12,708 bases of DNA from Ruminococcus difficilis (GTDB lineage Bacteria > Bacillota_A > Clostridia > Oscillospirales > Acutalibacteraceae), in the NCBI RefSeq assembly GCF_016680995.1, contig NZ_JAEQMG010000085.1, forward strand, positions 1 to 12,708, read 5' to 3'. The translations under genes and the position numbers were made by a program. Positions within the stretch are counted from its first letter, which is position 1. Each line of letters begins with the position of its first letter. Below the pieces are notes generated by a model. The model made no database searches. It was not told the origin of the DNA and saw only the letters and a list, made by a program, of their open reading frames with translations. This document shows, one piece after another, positions 1 through 6,315 of this stretch.

Positions 1-1
1 T

Positions 2-232
2 AACGAAAATGGGTTGCCGGTCGGCTTATGCAAGGCGAATTACCTCTACTACGTCACCACCGCCGGCGGTCCCTACGACCCGACCTACAGCTACGGCTAT
101 ATCGAGAGCCTCGCAAAAATCTTCTTCGGCATTCCGAAAACGCATTTAGTGAAAGCCGAAATGCTTGACATTGCCGGAAACGACGCGGAGAAAATCCTAA
201 ACAACGCGATCAACAGCGTACTCTTTGATTAA
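2..232 (+). CDS. FMN-dependent NADH-azoreductase / NAD(P)H oxidoreductase, C-terminal part
   Basis: The 5' end lies outside the window; the frame is open from base 2 to the TAA at 230-232 (76 residues). The visible piece contains YVTTAGGPYDP, then SYGYIESLAKIFFGIPKTHLVKAEMLD in two stretches, then an alanine/asparagine-rich final helix. A threonine/glycine-rich FMN-binding loop (TTAGGPY), followed by an IESLAKIFFGI helix and a strand ending in KAE, is the usual C-terminal half of flavodoxin-like NAD(P)H dehydrogenases of the AzoR/quinone-reductase group. These are cytosolic, FMN-containing enzymes that reduce quinones and azo compounds. TTG at 14 is an internal leucine codon, not a start. The family call is from remembered patterns; the exact substrate cannot be told. 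Confidence 0.7.
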   Translation, partial: NENGLPVGLCKANYLYYVTTAGGPYDPTYSYGYIESLAKIFFGIPKTHLVKAEMLDIAGNDAEKILNNAINSVLFD

Positions 233-539
233 CTGCCGCAAAAATGAGACGTGCTCAAAAATCGCCGACACCGCGCGAACGCTCTTTGTCGGGTACTCAC
301 CCTGTTTTTCCCAACAAATCGCACACAGGGCGATACACGGCGAAACAAAGGTGAATTATCCTTCCCCTCTGCATTTGGCTATCTTTTCTTCTACTTATAC
401 TTTTACAAAAAAGGGGATATACACAAAACCTAATCACTACAATGGCTCCGTAGGTCAAAGTATTTTCTTATCGCTCGTTACAAATCTTTAGAATTAATAA
501 AGCAACTTTACGTTTTCAGCAAATATTAGCAGGTGTTAG
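233..539. other. Intergenic stretch without a supported gene
   Basis: There are 307 bases between the oxidoreductase stop and the next start. Short open frames here overlap one another in different frames and have no ribosome site, so I do not call them. Composition shifts from moderately GC-rich (up to about 360) to AT-rich (after about 450), which suggests that the junction between the host gene and acquired DNA lies in this stretch. I see no clear hairpin terminator after the oxidoreductase. Confidence 0.5.
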
Positions 540-1475
540 ATGGACAAGACTATAAATGCAACTGTTTTTTCTGCCGAAGAATTTTCGCCATACGAAAAAA
601 CTATTTATTACTTAGCGATTTCTGCAAGCTTGATCAAATCTTACCCAATAGCCATAGATGATATCGGCATTATTTCATCCCTGTTGAAGGTAGATGACAC
701 TCTTCTTAATAAGGCTCTTGATATGTATTCTGGCGAAGCTCTCCCTTTTTATGTGGCTTTTGGAAAAGATATCATTGAAATAAATGATTCTTCCAGTGCG
801 GATTTGTTTTATGGCATTTTACAAGCTGTTTGGATTTACAAAGCATTAAATCATTTATCGCTTTCGACCGAAAAAGAAGCAATCATTGAAAACTATCGTT
901 GTTTTAATTACTGTATAGATAGATTCAATATGCTGAATTCATTCTCTTCTGTTTTTGAAAGCGTATCGCAAAATCTGTTTTCTTTGGAATACTCTGTTTT
1001 CGGGAATAACACATTTTCACCCGCTGAACTCCTAAAAACTATAGAAACTATACTCTTATGCGAAGTGGATGAAGCAAAAAATGTGCTTACAAATGAAAGC
1101 GATTATATATACAATTGTTTACCTATACTTTACCGTTCTTTTGAATTTGAAATAAAAACAAGAGTACATACAGTTTATTTAATTCTATCAACTCAAATTA
1201 TTAAACATTCTATTTTTTTCAATGGCACTATTAAGCAAATTGCCAATGAAATGTATGAGCACCTTTTGGGTATGTTGCAAAATGCTTGGCTTATAGCTGC
1301 ACAAGTAGAATTATTACCAATGCAATATTCAGATATTCCTGAAAAGCGAACTCGAAAAGACAGAACAACTAGGATACAATTGTTGTACGGATACCCAAAC
1401 TATGATTCATACTGCATTCGTTTAGATTTGAAACATAAAGGTCAAGGATTCGTTCATTATAACAACAAAAGCTAA
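540..1475 (+). CDS. Hypothetical 311-residue protein, probably 3'-truncated
   Basis: I do not recognise the family. The ATG at 540 directly follows an in-frame TAG, with AGGTG four bases upstream as a modest ribosome site. The protein is AT-rich in codon use, mostly helical and hydrophobic-patterned, with no signal peptide or clear catalytic motif. It carries a basic patch EKRTRKDRTTR near residues 268-278, then a YDSYCIRLDLKHKG stretch close to the end. The reading stops at 1473-1475, but another frame already carries methyltransferase-like sequence from about 1432. The last 10-15 codons therefore sit on a deletion junction and the native C-terminus is probably lost. Its position next to a cytosine methyltransferase remnant suggests a role in a restriction or defence operon; this is inference from neighbours only. 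It could still be expressed as a shortened protein. Confidence 0.55.
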   Translation: MDKTINATVFSAEEFSPYEKTIYYLAISASLIKSYPIAIDDIGIISSLLKVDDTLLNKALDMYSGEALPFYVAFGKDIIEINDSSSADLFYGILQAVWIYKALNHLSLSTEKEAIIENYRCFNYCIDRFNMLNSFSSVFESVSQNLFSLEYSVFGNNTFSPAELLKTIETILLCEVDEAKNVLTNESDYIYNCLPILYRSFEFEIKTRVHTVYLILSTQIIKHSIFFNGTIKQIANEMYEHLLGMLQNAWLIAAQVELLPMQYSDIPEKRTRKDRTTRIQLLYGYPNYDSYCIRLDLKHKGQGFVHYNNKS

Positions 1476-1677
1476 TATGGGCACTTGGTATGACCGAGTA
1501 CCCATAATAAAAGATAACTACGGAATCCGCACCATTACACCTTATGAGTGCTTGGCGTTAATGGGATTTCCGGAAGAATTTAAAATTGCCAATATACCAC
1601 TGAAAAGCGCATACAAACAAATCGGCAATTCCGTTTGCGTACCAATCATTAAAAAGACAGCGAAACAGATTTATTGA
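1432..1677 (+). pseudogene. C-terminal fragment of a cytosine-5 DNA methyltransferase
   Basis: The frame is open from 1432, after a TGA at 1429-1431, to the TGA at 1675-1677. It overlaps the end of the 311-residue frame. The first possible start is the ATG at 1477, without a convincing ribosome site. The translation contains GTWYDRVPII, IRTITPYECLALMGFP and AYKQIGNSVCVP. The R-x-(L/I)-T-x-x-E-x-x-x-L-x-G-F-P pattern is the conserved region after the target-recognition domain (motif IX), and QIGNSV is motif X of C5 methyltransferases. The S-adenosylmethionine-binding motif I, the PC catalytic motif IV and ENV motif VI are all absent, so this piece cannot methylate DNA. A full enzyme is usually 300-450 residues; about 80 remain. 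Confidence 0.85.
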
Positions 1678-1759
1678 AGAATCCATCCAAGAAGAAATGG
1701 AGCTTACAGACGGAGTAGCCGCTATAAAAGAATTTGAGTCTTTATCGGAGGACAAATAA
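1661..1759 (+). pseudogene. Tail of an unidentified gene upstream of the HerA-like fragment
   Basis: One frame reads FIEESIQEEMELTDGV and continues through AAIKEFESLSEDK to the TAA at 1757-1759. It is acidic, helical and coding-like, and its stop overlaps the following ATG as TAATG, the arrangement of translationally coupled operon genes. The only ATG in it (1697) would give 20 residues. I read it as the end of a larger lost gene that sat between the methyltransferase and the HerA-like gene. It is too short to name; it could also be out-of-frame noise after the methyltransferase stop. Confidence 0.35.
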
Positions 1760-1857
1760 TGGGTACCAGCAGTATTGGCAGAATTATTTCTATTGATACC
1801 TATAAAATAATAGCGGAATTATGTCTAATAGAAATGGAGCATAAGGAGGTATTAAAA
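1759..1857 (+). pseudogene. N-terminal stub resembling a HerA-like (DUF87) ATPase
   Basis: ATG at 1759 is preceded by TCGGAGGACAAATA, a good ribosome site. The first residues read MGTSSIGRIISIDTYKIIAEL. A G-x-(I/V)-(I/V)-S-(I/V)-(D/N)-T opening strand followed by a hydrophobic strand ending in E-L is how the N-terminal beta-barrel of HerA/FtsK-superfamily ATPases usually begins. These proteins pair with nucleases or SIR2 proteins in defence operons. The similarity stops after about 21 residues. The frame then runs in phase into the glycosyltransferase, so a 428-residue fusion is formally open, but the glycosyltransferase has its own better start. The assignment rests on a short stretch from memory. 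Confidence 0.4.
1844..1850 (+). promoter_or_regulatory. Ribosome-binding site deciding the glycosyltransferase start
   Basis: AGGAGGT lies seven bases before the ATG at 1858. This near-perfect site, together with the change from HerA-like to unrelated residues at this point, supports 1858 rather than the in-frame ATG at 1759. Confidence 0.7.
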
Positions 1858-3045
1858 ATGAAACAGATAAATACAGGTATCAAAAACCTGAGAGCATTAA
1901 TTGTTCCAATGGCAGCCATGGCAGAAACCTCCGGACCTTCCTCACGGTGCAGGTTATTGGCAGAAGGTTTCAGGAATGTTGGGATCAAAACTGCAGTCTG
2001 CATGGCAAAAGATCCAAATTATAAAGAGATATCCGATATACCAAATTATTATCTTGATGTTCCGATGCCTTTCGGACTGCCTGAGTTTATTGCATCGCGG
2101 ACTTTTCCTGTCGCTCAAAAGTTGGGGATCGTTTCAAAAAAGGCAGTAAACAGCTTTGACCAGGTTCTTTATTTTACCGGGAATCTTGACTACCGCTATT
2201 TAACAAAAAGCGTTGCTTCAATTCGGAAAGCCATACGGGAATATAAACCTGATTTTATATATTCAGAATTCAATATTTCTGCCATCATAGCCGCCAAAAA
2301 AGAGAACCTCCCGCTTTATGCTACTGTCAGTTACCCTACACAGCATGAATTTTCACATAAAACCTCTCTTGCAAAAGGACTAAACAAATTGTTAAGTGAT
2401 TTGCACCTTCCGAAGGTTGATTCGGCACTCAAGTTATTTGACTGGCCGGAACAAAAATTCTGTCCAAGCATCCGAGAACTTGAACCTATTGAAAAGCCGG
2501 ATGTATACTATTGCGGTTCTTTTAAATCTGTCAAAAAAATGGACTTTAATAGAGATAAGATCGTTGTCTATATGGGAAACGGTACTGTATCAGCTTCAAA
2601 GATGCTGAAGGTTATATGCAAAGCTTTTAGTAACAGTTCATACGAAGTTTTCATTGCTTCCTCCTATCTGAAAGAAAAAACTAATGACAACATTCACATT
2701 GCACACCGATGGGATTTTAATACATTACTTGATGAATCGGTTTTATTCATCAATCACGGCGGTCAGAACAGTATTGTTGACGGTCTGCTTCACGGTGTAC
2801 CTCAGATCGTTGTTCCTGGAAAAGTCTTTGAAAGAAAGTTTAACGCAAAATGTATCACAGACACACAATCCGGCGTAACCGTTGAATATAAGGATTTTGA
2901 TGAGGAGCATATTAGAGCTGCAGCCAATACCGTCATTAACTCAGCTATAATGGTCAAAAACGCAGAACAGCTTGGAAGAAAGCTTTCAGAATGCGGAGGA
3001 ATAAATGTAATCATCAACAGGATATTTTGCTGTTTAAGTCCATAA
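1858..3045 (+). CDS. GT-B fold glycosyltransferase (GT1/UGT-like)
   Basis: This 395-residue protein reads as an intact GT-B glycosyltransferase. The N-terminal domain opens with a hydrophobic strand (ALIVPMA) followed by SSRCRLLAEGFRNVGIKT, typical of the acceptor-binding half, in which a helix precedes a Rossmann strand. The C-terminal domain has VVYMGNGTV near residue 240. It also has the hallmark LFINHGGQNSIVDGLLHGVP around His300, where H-G-G-x-(N/S) binds the donor pyrophosphate and the following PQIVVPG closes the UGT-type signature. Length matches the 380-420 usual for this class. No signal peptide or membrane span is visible, so a cytosolic enzyme acting on a small molecule or lipid acceptor is likely. 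Donor and acceptor cannot be inferred. It stands alone, with neither a biosynthetic cluster nor a terminator beside it, between a defence scar and an IS element. Confidence 0.8.
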   Translation: MKQINTGIKNLRALIVPMAAMAETSGPSSRCRLLAEGFRNVGIKTAVCMAKDPNYKEISDIPNYYLDVPMPFGLPEFIASRTFPVAQKLGIVSKKAVNSFDQVLYFTGNLDYRYLTKSVASIRKAIREYKPDFIYSEFNISAIIAAKKENLPLYATVSYPTQHEFSHKTSLAKGLNKLLSDLHLPKVDSALKLFDWPEQKFCPSIRELEPIEKPDVYYCGSFKSVKKMDFNRDKIVVYMGNGTVSASKMLKVICKAFSNSSYEVFIASSYLKEKTNDNIHIAHRWDFNTLLDESVLFINHGGQNSIVDGLLHGVPQIVVPGKVFERKFNAKCITDTQSGVTVEYKDFDEEHIRAAANTVINSAIMVKNAEQLGRKLSECGGINVIINRIFCCLSP

Positions 3046-3061
3046 CTGACGTCATTTTAAA

Positions 3062-3074
3062 GTAAGCGTCAAAT
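3062..3074 (+). repeat. IS66 left terminal repeat
   Basis: GTAAGCGTCAAAT. The same 13 bases recur in direct orientation at 4095-4107. A right end would carry the reverse complement. Confidence 0.75.
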
Positions 3075-3211
3075 CCCGATCGTCTTTCTCCACGAAATCT
3101 GAAAAAGTATAATAAACTCCAAGTAAACATTCAGACCAAATGAGAAAATCTAAAATAGTCTGAACAAGTCCAATGGAGTAAATCAGAGTATTTTAGACGG
3201 AGGTAAGACAA

Positions 3212-3568
3212 GTGGAAAAGACGGCAAGTGAAATAGCGATGGTAAAGAAGAATGTCCGGCTGCAGGAGTGGGAACGACAGATCGAAGAACAGAAATCGAG
3301 CGGTCTGAGCGTTCAGGAGTGGTGCCAACAACACAGCATATAACCCAAAACATATTACTACCATCTGCGCAAGGTAAGAGAAGAGTTTCTGAGGTCAGGC
3401 AAATCTGAAAATACACAAGCACAAATAGAAGCAGAAAGATCTGTAGTACCGATCCTGACCACCTCATCAGATAGAAATATAACCATCGAGAAAAACGGGA
3501 TGCGCATTACATTGCCGGAAAGCATTTCAGCAGATATTTTAATTGCGGTGGTGGATAAGCTATGCTGA
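3212..3568 (+). pseudogene. tnpA: IS66 tnpA with an internal stop codon
   Basis: GTG at 3212 has GGAGGT seven bases upstream. The frame stays consistent for 118 codons to the TGA at 3566-3568, except for a TAA at 3341-3343 (codon 44). Before the stop: helix-rich residues with QEWERQIEEQKSSGLSVQEWC. After it: PKTYYYHLRKVREEF, then a C-terminal ITIEKNGMRITLPESIS segment. WC-x(n)-P-x-TYYY-x-L-R-K is the helix-turn-helix signature of the IS66 TnpA (Orf1) protein; the stop falls within it, where a G-I-N/S-type loop is expected. TnpA is normally 110-130 residues, so only a nonsense change separates this from an intact gene. Coupled translation into tnpB may be reduced. Confidence 0.8.
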
Positions 3569-3918
3569 ACGATCTTCCTTGTGGAACGCAGGTATATCTT
3601 GTCACAGGCTACACTGACCTTCGCAGGTCAATAGATGGTCTTGCAGCCATTGTGCAGGGTCAGCTCCGGCTTGATCCATTTTGTAAAGGATTGTTCCTGT
3701 TTTGTGGTCGTCGGTGTGACCGTATCAAAGGACTTCTTTGGGAAGGAGACGGATTCCTGCTGATTTACAAGCGGCTTGATAACGGCAGATTCCAGTGGCC
3801 TCGAAACGAAACAGAAGCAAAGCTTCTGACACCGCAGCAGACACGTTGGCTTTTAGAAGGACTGAAAATCGAACAGCCAAAGGCTATTCGTGACGGAAAG
3901 CCCGGCATTCTCTATTAA
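3562..3918 (+). CDS. tnpB: IS66 accessory protein TnpB (Orf2)
   Basis: This 118-residue protein starts at the ATG overlapping the tnpA stop. It shows the IS66 Orf2 family hallmarks in order: VYLVTGYTDLRRSIDGLAAIV near the N-terminus, FLFCGRRCDRIKGLLWEGDGF in the middle, and RLDNGRFQWP followed by LTPQQTRWLLEGL near the end. All are full length for the family (about 115 residues). TnpB is required together with TnpA and TnpC for transposition of IS66 members, though its biochemical role is not settled. It is intact here although both neighbours are broken, so it is probably a recent remnant rather than a functional gene. Confidence 0.93.
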   Translation: MLNDLPCGTQVYLVTGYTDLRRSIDGLAAIVQGQLRLDPFCKGLFLFCGRRCDRIKGLLWEGDGFLLIYKRLDNGRFQWPRNETEAKLLTPQQTRWLLEGLKIEQPKAIRDGKPGILY

Positions 3919-3960
3919 AATACAGTTATCGAAAAATTAACACAAAAAGGTAGAATCAGC

Positions 3961-4003
3961 CCTCCGTTTCTGATATGATAAATGTATCATTCAGGGACGG
4001 AGG
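3961..4003 (+). promoter_or_regulatory. Hairpin that buries the tnpC ribosome site
   Basis: CCTCCGT (3961-3967) pairs with ACGGAGG (3997-4003), whose GGAGG is the ribosome site eight bases before the tnpC ATG at 4012. Inside, CTGA (3970-3973) can pair with TCAG (3991-3994). The structure would hide the tnpC ribosome site in the messenger RNA. Confidence 0.6.
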
Positions 4004-4011
4004 ATTGTTGT

Positions 4012-4098
4012 ATGCCGGATCAGGAGCGTGAAAAATATCTGAAAGAGATCAGTTCACTGCACGCTGAAAATGCGACACTCAAAGAAGAAATGGCGTAA
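4012..4098 (+). pseudogene. tnpC: IS66 tnpC transposase, first 28 residues only
   Basis: ATG at 4012 follows GGAGG with eight-base spacing. The translation MPDQEREKYLKEISSL then HAENATLKEEMA is the N-terminal coiled-coil of IS66 TnpC, which normally continues for about 500 residues through a zinc finger and the DDE catalytic domain. The frame ends at a TAA (4096-4098) that is supplied by the GTAAGCG sequence of a second IS66 end beginning at 4095. The truncation therefore coincides exactly with that repeat and no catalytic residue remains. Confidence 0.8.
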
Positions 4099-4107
4099 GC
4101 GTCAAAT
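4095..4107 (+). repeat. Second, direct copy of the IS66 terminal repeat
   Basis: GTAAGCGTCAAAT is identical to 3062-3074 and in the same orientation; identity ends after 13 bases. It marks the breakpoint of tnpC, so it is either the left end of another IS66 copy that has lost its body or the product of an IS-end recombination. Confidence 0.7.
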
Positions 4108-4121
4108 AACCGGTGTATAGA

Positions 4122-4162
4122 AAACCCACGGAACAGGAGATAGTATCCCGAACCGTGGGTTT
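4122..4162 (-). terminator. Rho-independent terminator for the minus-strand remnant
   Basis: AAACCCACGG (4122-4131) and CCGTGGGTTT (4153-4162) form a perfect 10-bp stem just after the stop of the minus-strand gene at 4167. Read on the minus strand it is followed by TTCTATA. Confidence 0.65.
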
Positions 4163-4166
4163 AGAT

Positions 4167-4652
4167 TTACAGTGATATGATAATATTCCCGCTGCGTTTG
4201 GCATGGAGATAGATCTCTTTAAAATCAGAGGAATAATTTTTTCCGAAATGCATATTCGTGATGGAAACCAATCCGTCAGAAATAATAACATCTTTCCACG
4301 GAAGCAGTGTTACGGTCAACAAAACAGGCGGTTTTCGTTTACGATACTGAATCATTTCTTCCCAGGTTGAAAACAGACCATTTACAAGATATACTCTCCG
4401 GTTATCAGTACTTATAAATACCGAACCTTTTTTCAAATGCCTTTCAAGTATAAAATCTCCTGTAATATGTCGTTTCCAACTGCTGACAAGTTCACGACAT
4501 TCATCATTCAGATTTGTCTGTTCAAGGTATTCGTCTATCAGATGATCGTTTGTCCAAAGTGTATTTGCAACTCTTAAAGCATTTTTGACATCAATACCCT
4601 TTGATTTTTCAAACCTTACAGTTTTGTATTTCTGTATGAAGAAAGTTTGTGT
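4167..4652 (-). pseudogene. 3' remnant of a conserved protein of unknown function
   Basis: On the minus strand the frame is open for 161 codons from after a TAA (4653-4655) to the TAA at 4167-4169. No ATG or GTG with a ribosome site occurs near its beginning, so the 5' part is missing. The translation has an N-terminal helical part (DVKNALRVANTLWTNDHLID), then SSWKRHITGDFILERHLKKG, SVFIS, VYLVNGLFSTWEEM, then PVLLTVTLLPWKDVIISDGL and a closing K-R-x-G-x-I-I-x-S-L. I recall this W-K-x(6)-F-I-x-x-(K/R)-H-L-K-K ... L-L-P-(F/W)-K-x-x-I-(I/V)-x-D-G-L pattern from uncharacterised Firmicute proteins, but I know of no function. It has its own terminator just downstream. The break lies near 4653 or beyond. 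Confidence 0.6.
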
Positions 4653-4666
4653 TTAACCATTATGCT

Positions 4667-4684
4667 GTTATCATATATGATAAC
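4667..4684. repeat. 18-bp perfect palindrome, possible operator
   Basis: GTTATCATATATGATAAC is exactly its own reverse complement. It lies upstream of a GAGGTGA ribosome-like site (4694-4700) and a 30-codon frame (4696-4788) that runs into the recombinase gene end. This suggests the promoter-operator and 5' stub of a gene interrupted by the mobile element. Confidence 0.5.
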
Positions 4685-4748
4685 AAATCAGTGAGGTGAT
4701 TTATATCAAAGTAAAGTACAGTTTACAAGGGACTACACAGGGTAGGTA

Positions 4749-4776
4749 TCTGACGGGAGGGGTGCCGCCAGTCAGA
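4749..4776. other. Hairpin at the recombinase gene end, near the element boundary
   Basis: TCTGAC (4749-4754) and GTCAGA (4771-4776) flank a GC-rich loop. The structure overlaps the recombinase stop codon (4772-4774). It could be a weak terminator (no U tract follows on the minus strand) or part of an attachment site, since attachment sites often lie next to large serine recombinase genes. The exact element end cannot be fixed from one boundary. Confidence 0.35.
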
Positions 4777-6283
4777 TTTTCCATGTGATGTTCAAGCTGT
4801 CGCTTGTGGCGGCTATGGTGGTGATCATCAAATCCACCACACGCCGCTTGTCATCAAAAGATACATTCTCCCAGGTATCGAGGTAGCCGGAAATCTGGCT
4901 GACCTGTTCCGGGCTGATGGCCTCCACAGTCAACTCCGCTATCCTTGCCAGAAGTTCCTGCTTGCGCCCGTCCAGTTCCGCTATCTTCACATTCACATAG
5001 GAGAACAGGACATTGTTTGCCCCCGTCAGACTGTCCACCAGCTTTTCAATCTCGCTGTCTACATGGGCAAGTTCCACTTGCAGGGCGGTGATTTTCGGGT
5101 TTGCCTTTGCCGCTTTCTTTTTTCCTGTCAGCGTCTTGTAGCTTGCCAGCTTCTTTACCATCTGCTGATAAACAACCGCTTCCAGTTCCGAAGTGATGAT
5201 TTTCCCACAGCCAGGACAGCTTTTATTGTCCAGCCGTTTCGTGCAGCGGAGATACTGTTTGCCGGAGGGATTGTAGATACTCATAAGAGCATACCCGCAA
5301 TTCCCGCACTTGATTTTTCCTGCCAGCCATGTGTGGGTGGCTTTCCGGGCAGACTGGATTTTCATGTTGTTCATCAGCTTCTTGCGGCAGGTCAGCCAGG
5401 TGTCGGAGGGGACGATACCCTCATGGGGAGCCAGTACCAGCATTTGGTCTTTTAAGTCGTTTTTCTTGCTGGCCTTTACATCTCGCCCTTGATACAGATA
5501 GCAGCCGTTCATGCCCGTAAAATCGGCAACGTCATTGACAATGACTGTACCTTGACTTTTGAAAAATTCGTACACATCAAGGTCTGCCTGCACATAGACA
5601 GGATTGCGTAACATCTGCGCCAGCGTGGGGCGTATCAGCTCTTTGCCATGGAACAAAATCCCCTGTTCGGCAAAGTACCGGGTAATGTCCCCGTAGGAAG
5701 TTGTGGGCTGGGCGTACATCTCAAACATCAGCCGGATATTGGCCGCTTCCTCCGGGTTTACCACCAGCTTCTTTGTGTTGATACCGTCCATCTTGATAGG
5801 CTCCGTATGGAAGCCGTAAGGGGCTTTCCCGCCCATCTTAAAGCCCCGCTGACTGCGGGAGTAGTAAGCGTCCGTTACCCGCTTCTGTATCGTTTCCCGT
5901 TCAAGCTGGGCGAACACGATACAGATATTCAGCATGGCCCGTCCCATCGGCGTGGAGGTATCAAACTTTTCCGTAGAGGACACAAACTCCACATTGTACT
6001 GCTGGAACAGCTCCATCATGTTGGCAAAGTCCAGAATGGAACGGCTGATACGGTCGAGCTTGTAAACCACGACCTTTGCAATCAAGCCCCGCTTGATGTC
6101 CCGCACCAGTTCTTGAAACTTCGGACGGTCTGTGTTCTTGCCGCTGTACCCTTTGTCTGTGTATTCCTTGCAGTTACCGCCTTTCAACTCGTATTTGCAA
6201 AATTCAATCTGGCTTTCAATGGAAATGCTGTCCTTTTTGTCTACCGATTGTCTTGCATAGATTGCGTCTATCCGATTGTTCAT
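4772..6283 (-). CDS. Large serine recombinase (TnpX/TndX-like integrase)
   Basis: This 503-residue protein catalyses site-specific integration and excision of the element. Residues 1-150 are the resolvase catalytic domain: YARQS places the nucleophilic serine at position 13, with Arg11 beside it. KLDRISRS (76-82) supplies the conserved active-site arginines, and MGRAMLNICIVFAQLERE (113-130) is the long E helix. Residues 150-300 are the DNA-binding recombinase domain (GFKMGGKAPYGF, then LAQMLRNPVY). A zinc ribbon follows (Cys326, Cys329, Cys347, Cys356) with a coiled coil around 395-450 of the kind that controls synapsis direction. Length is in the usual 450-600 range and nothing essential is missing. 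The start has AAAGGAGC seven bases upstream and its own promoter. The gene forms the left edge of the element. Confidence 0.95.
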   Translation of the reverse strand: MNNRIDAIYARQSVDKKDSISIESQIEFCKYELKGGNCKEYTDKGYSGKNTDRPKFQELVRDIKRGLIAKVVVYKLDRISRSILDFANMMELFQQYNVEFVSSTEKFDTSTPMGRAMLNICIVFAQLERETIQKRVTDAYYSRSQRGFKMGGKAPYGFHTEPIKMDGINTKKLVVNPEEAANIRLMFEMYAQPTTSYGDITRYFAEQGILFHGKELIRPTLAQMLRNPVYVQADLDVYEFFKSQGTVIVNDVADFTGMNGCYLYQGRDVKASKKNDLKDQMLVLAPHEGIVPSDTWLTCRKKLMNNMKIQSARKATHTWLAGKIKCGNCGYALMSIYNPSGKQYLRCTKRLDNKSCPGCGKIITSELEAVVYQQMVKKLASYKTLTGKKKAAKANPKITALQVELAHVDSEIEKLVDSLTGANNVLFSYVNVKIAELDGRKQELLARIAELTVEAISPEQVSQISGYLDTWENVSFDDKRRVVDLMITTIAATSDSLNITWKI

Positions 6284-6315
6284 ATTGTCGCTCCTTTTCT
6301 TAAAAAAGAAACGGA

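Larger units (their letters stand above)
3062..4094 (+). mobile_element. Decayed IS66-family insertion sequence, 3' truncated
   Basis: The left end begins GTAAGCGTCAAAT at 3062; GTAAGC is the characteristic IS66 terminus. Inside are tnpA (interrupted), tnpB (intact, start overlapping tnpA stop as ATGCTGA) and the first 28 codons of tnpC, the canonical IS66 order. Everything after the start of tnpC, including the DDE transposase core and the right inverted end, is missing. A complete element is about 2.5 kb; about 1.03 kb remains. Without TnpC it cannot move by itself. Confidence 0.85.

Noticed and set aside
225..491. Short plus-strand frames after the azoreductase
   Set aside because: They overlap in different frames, have no ribosome site, and the translations are not protein-like.
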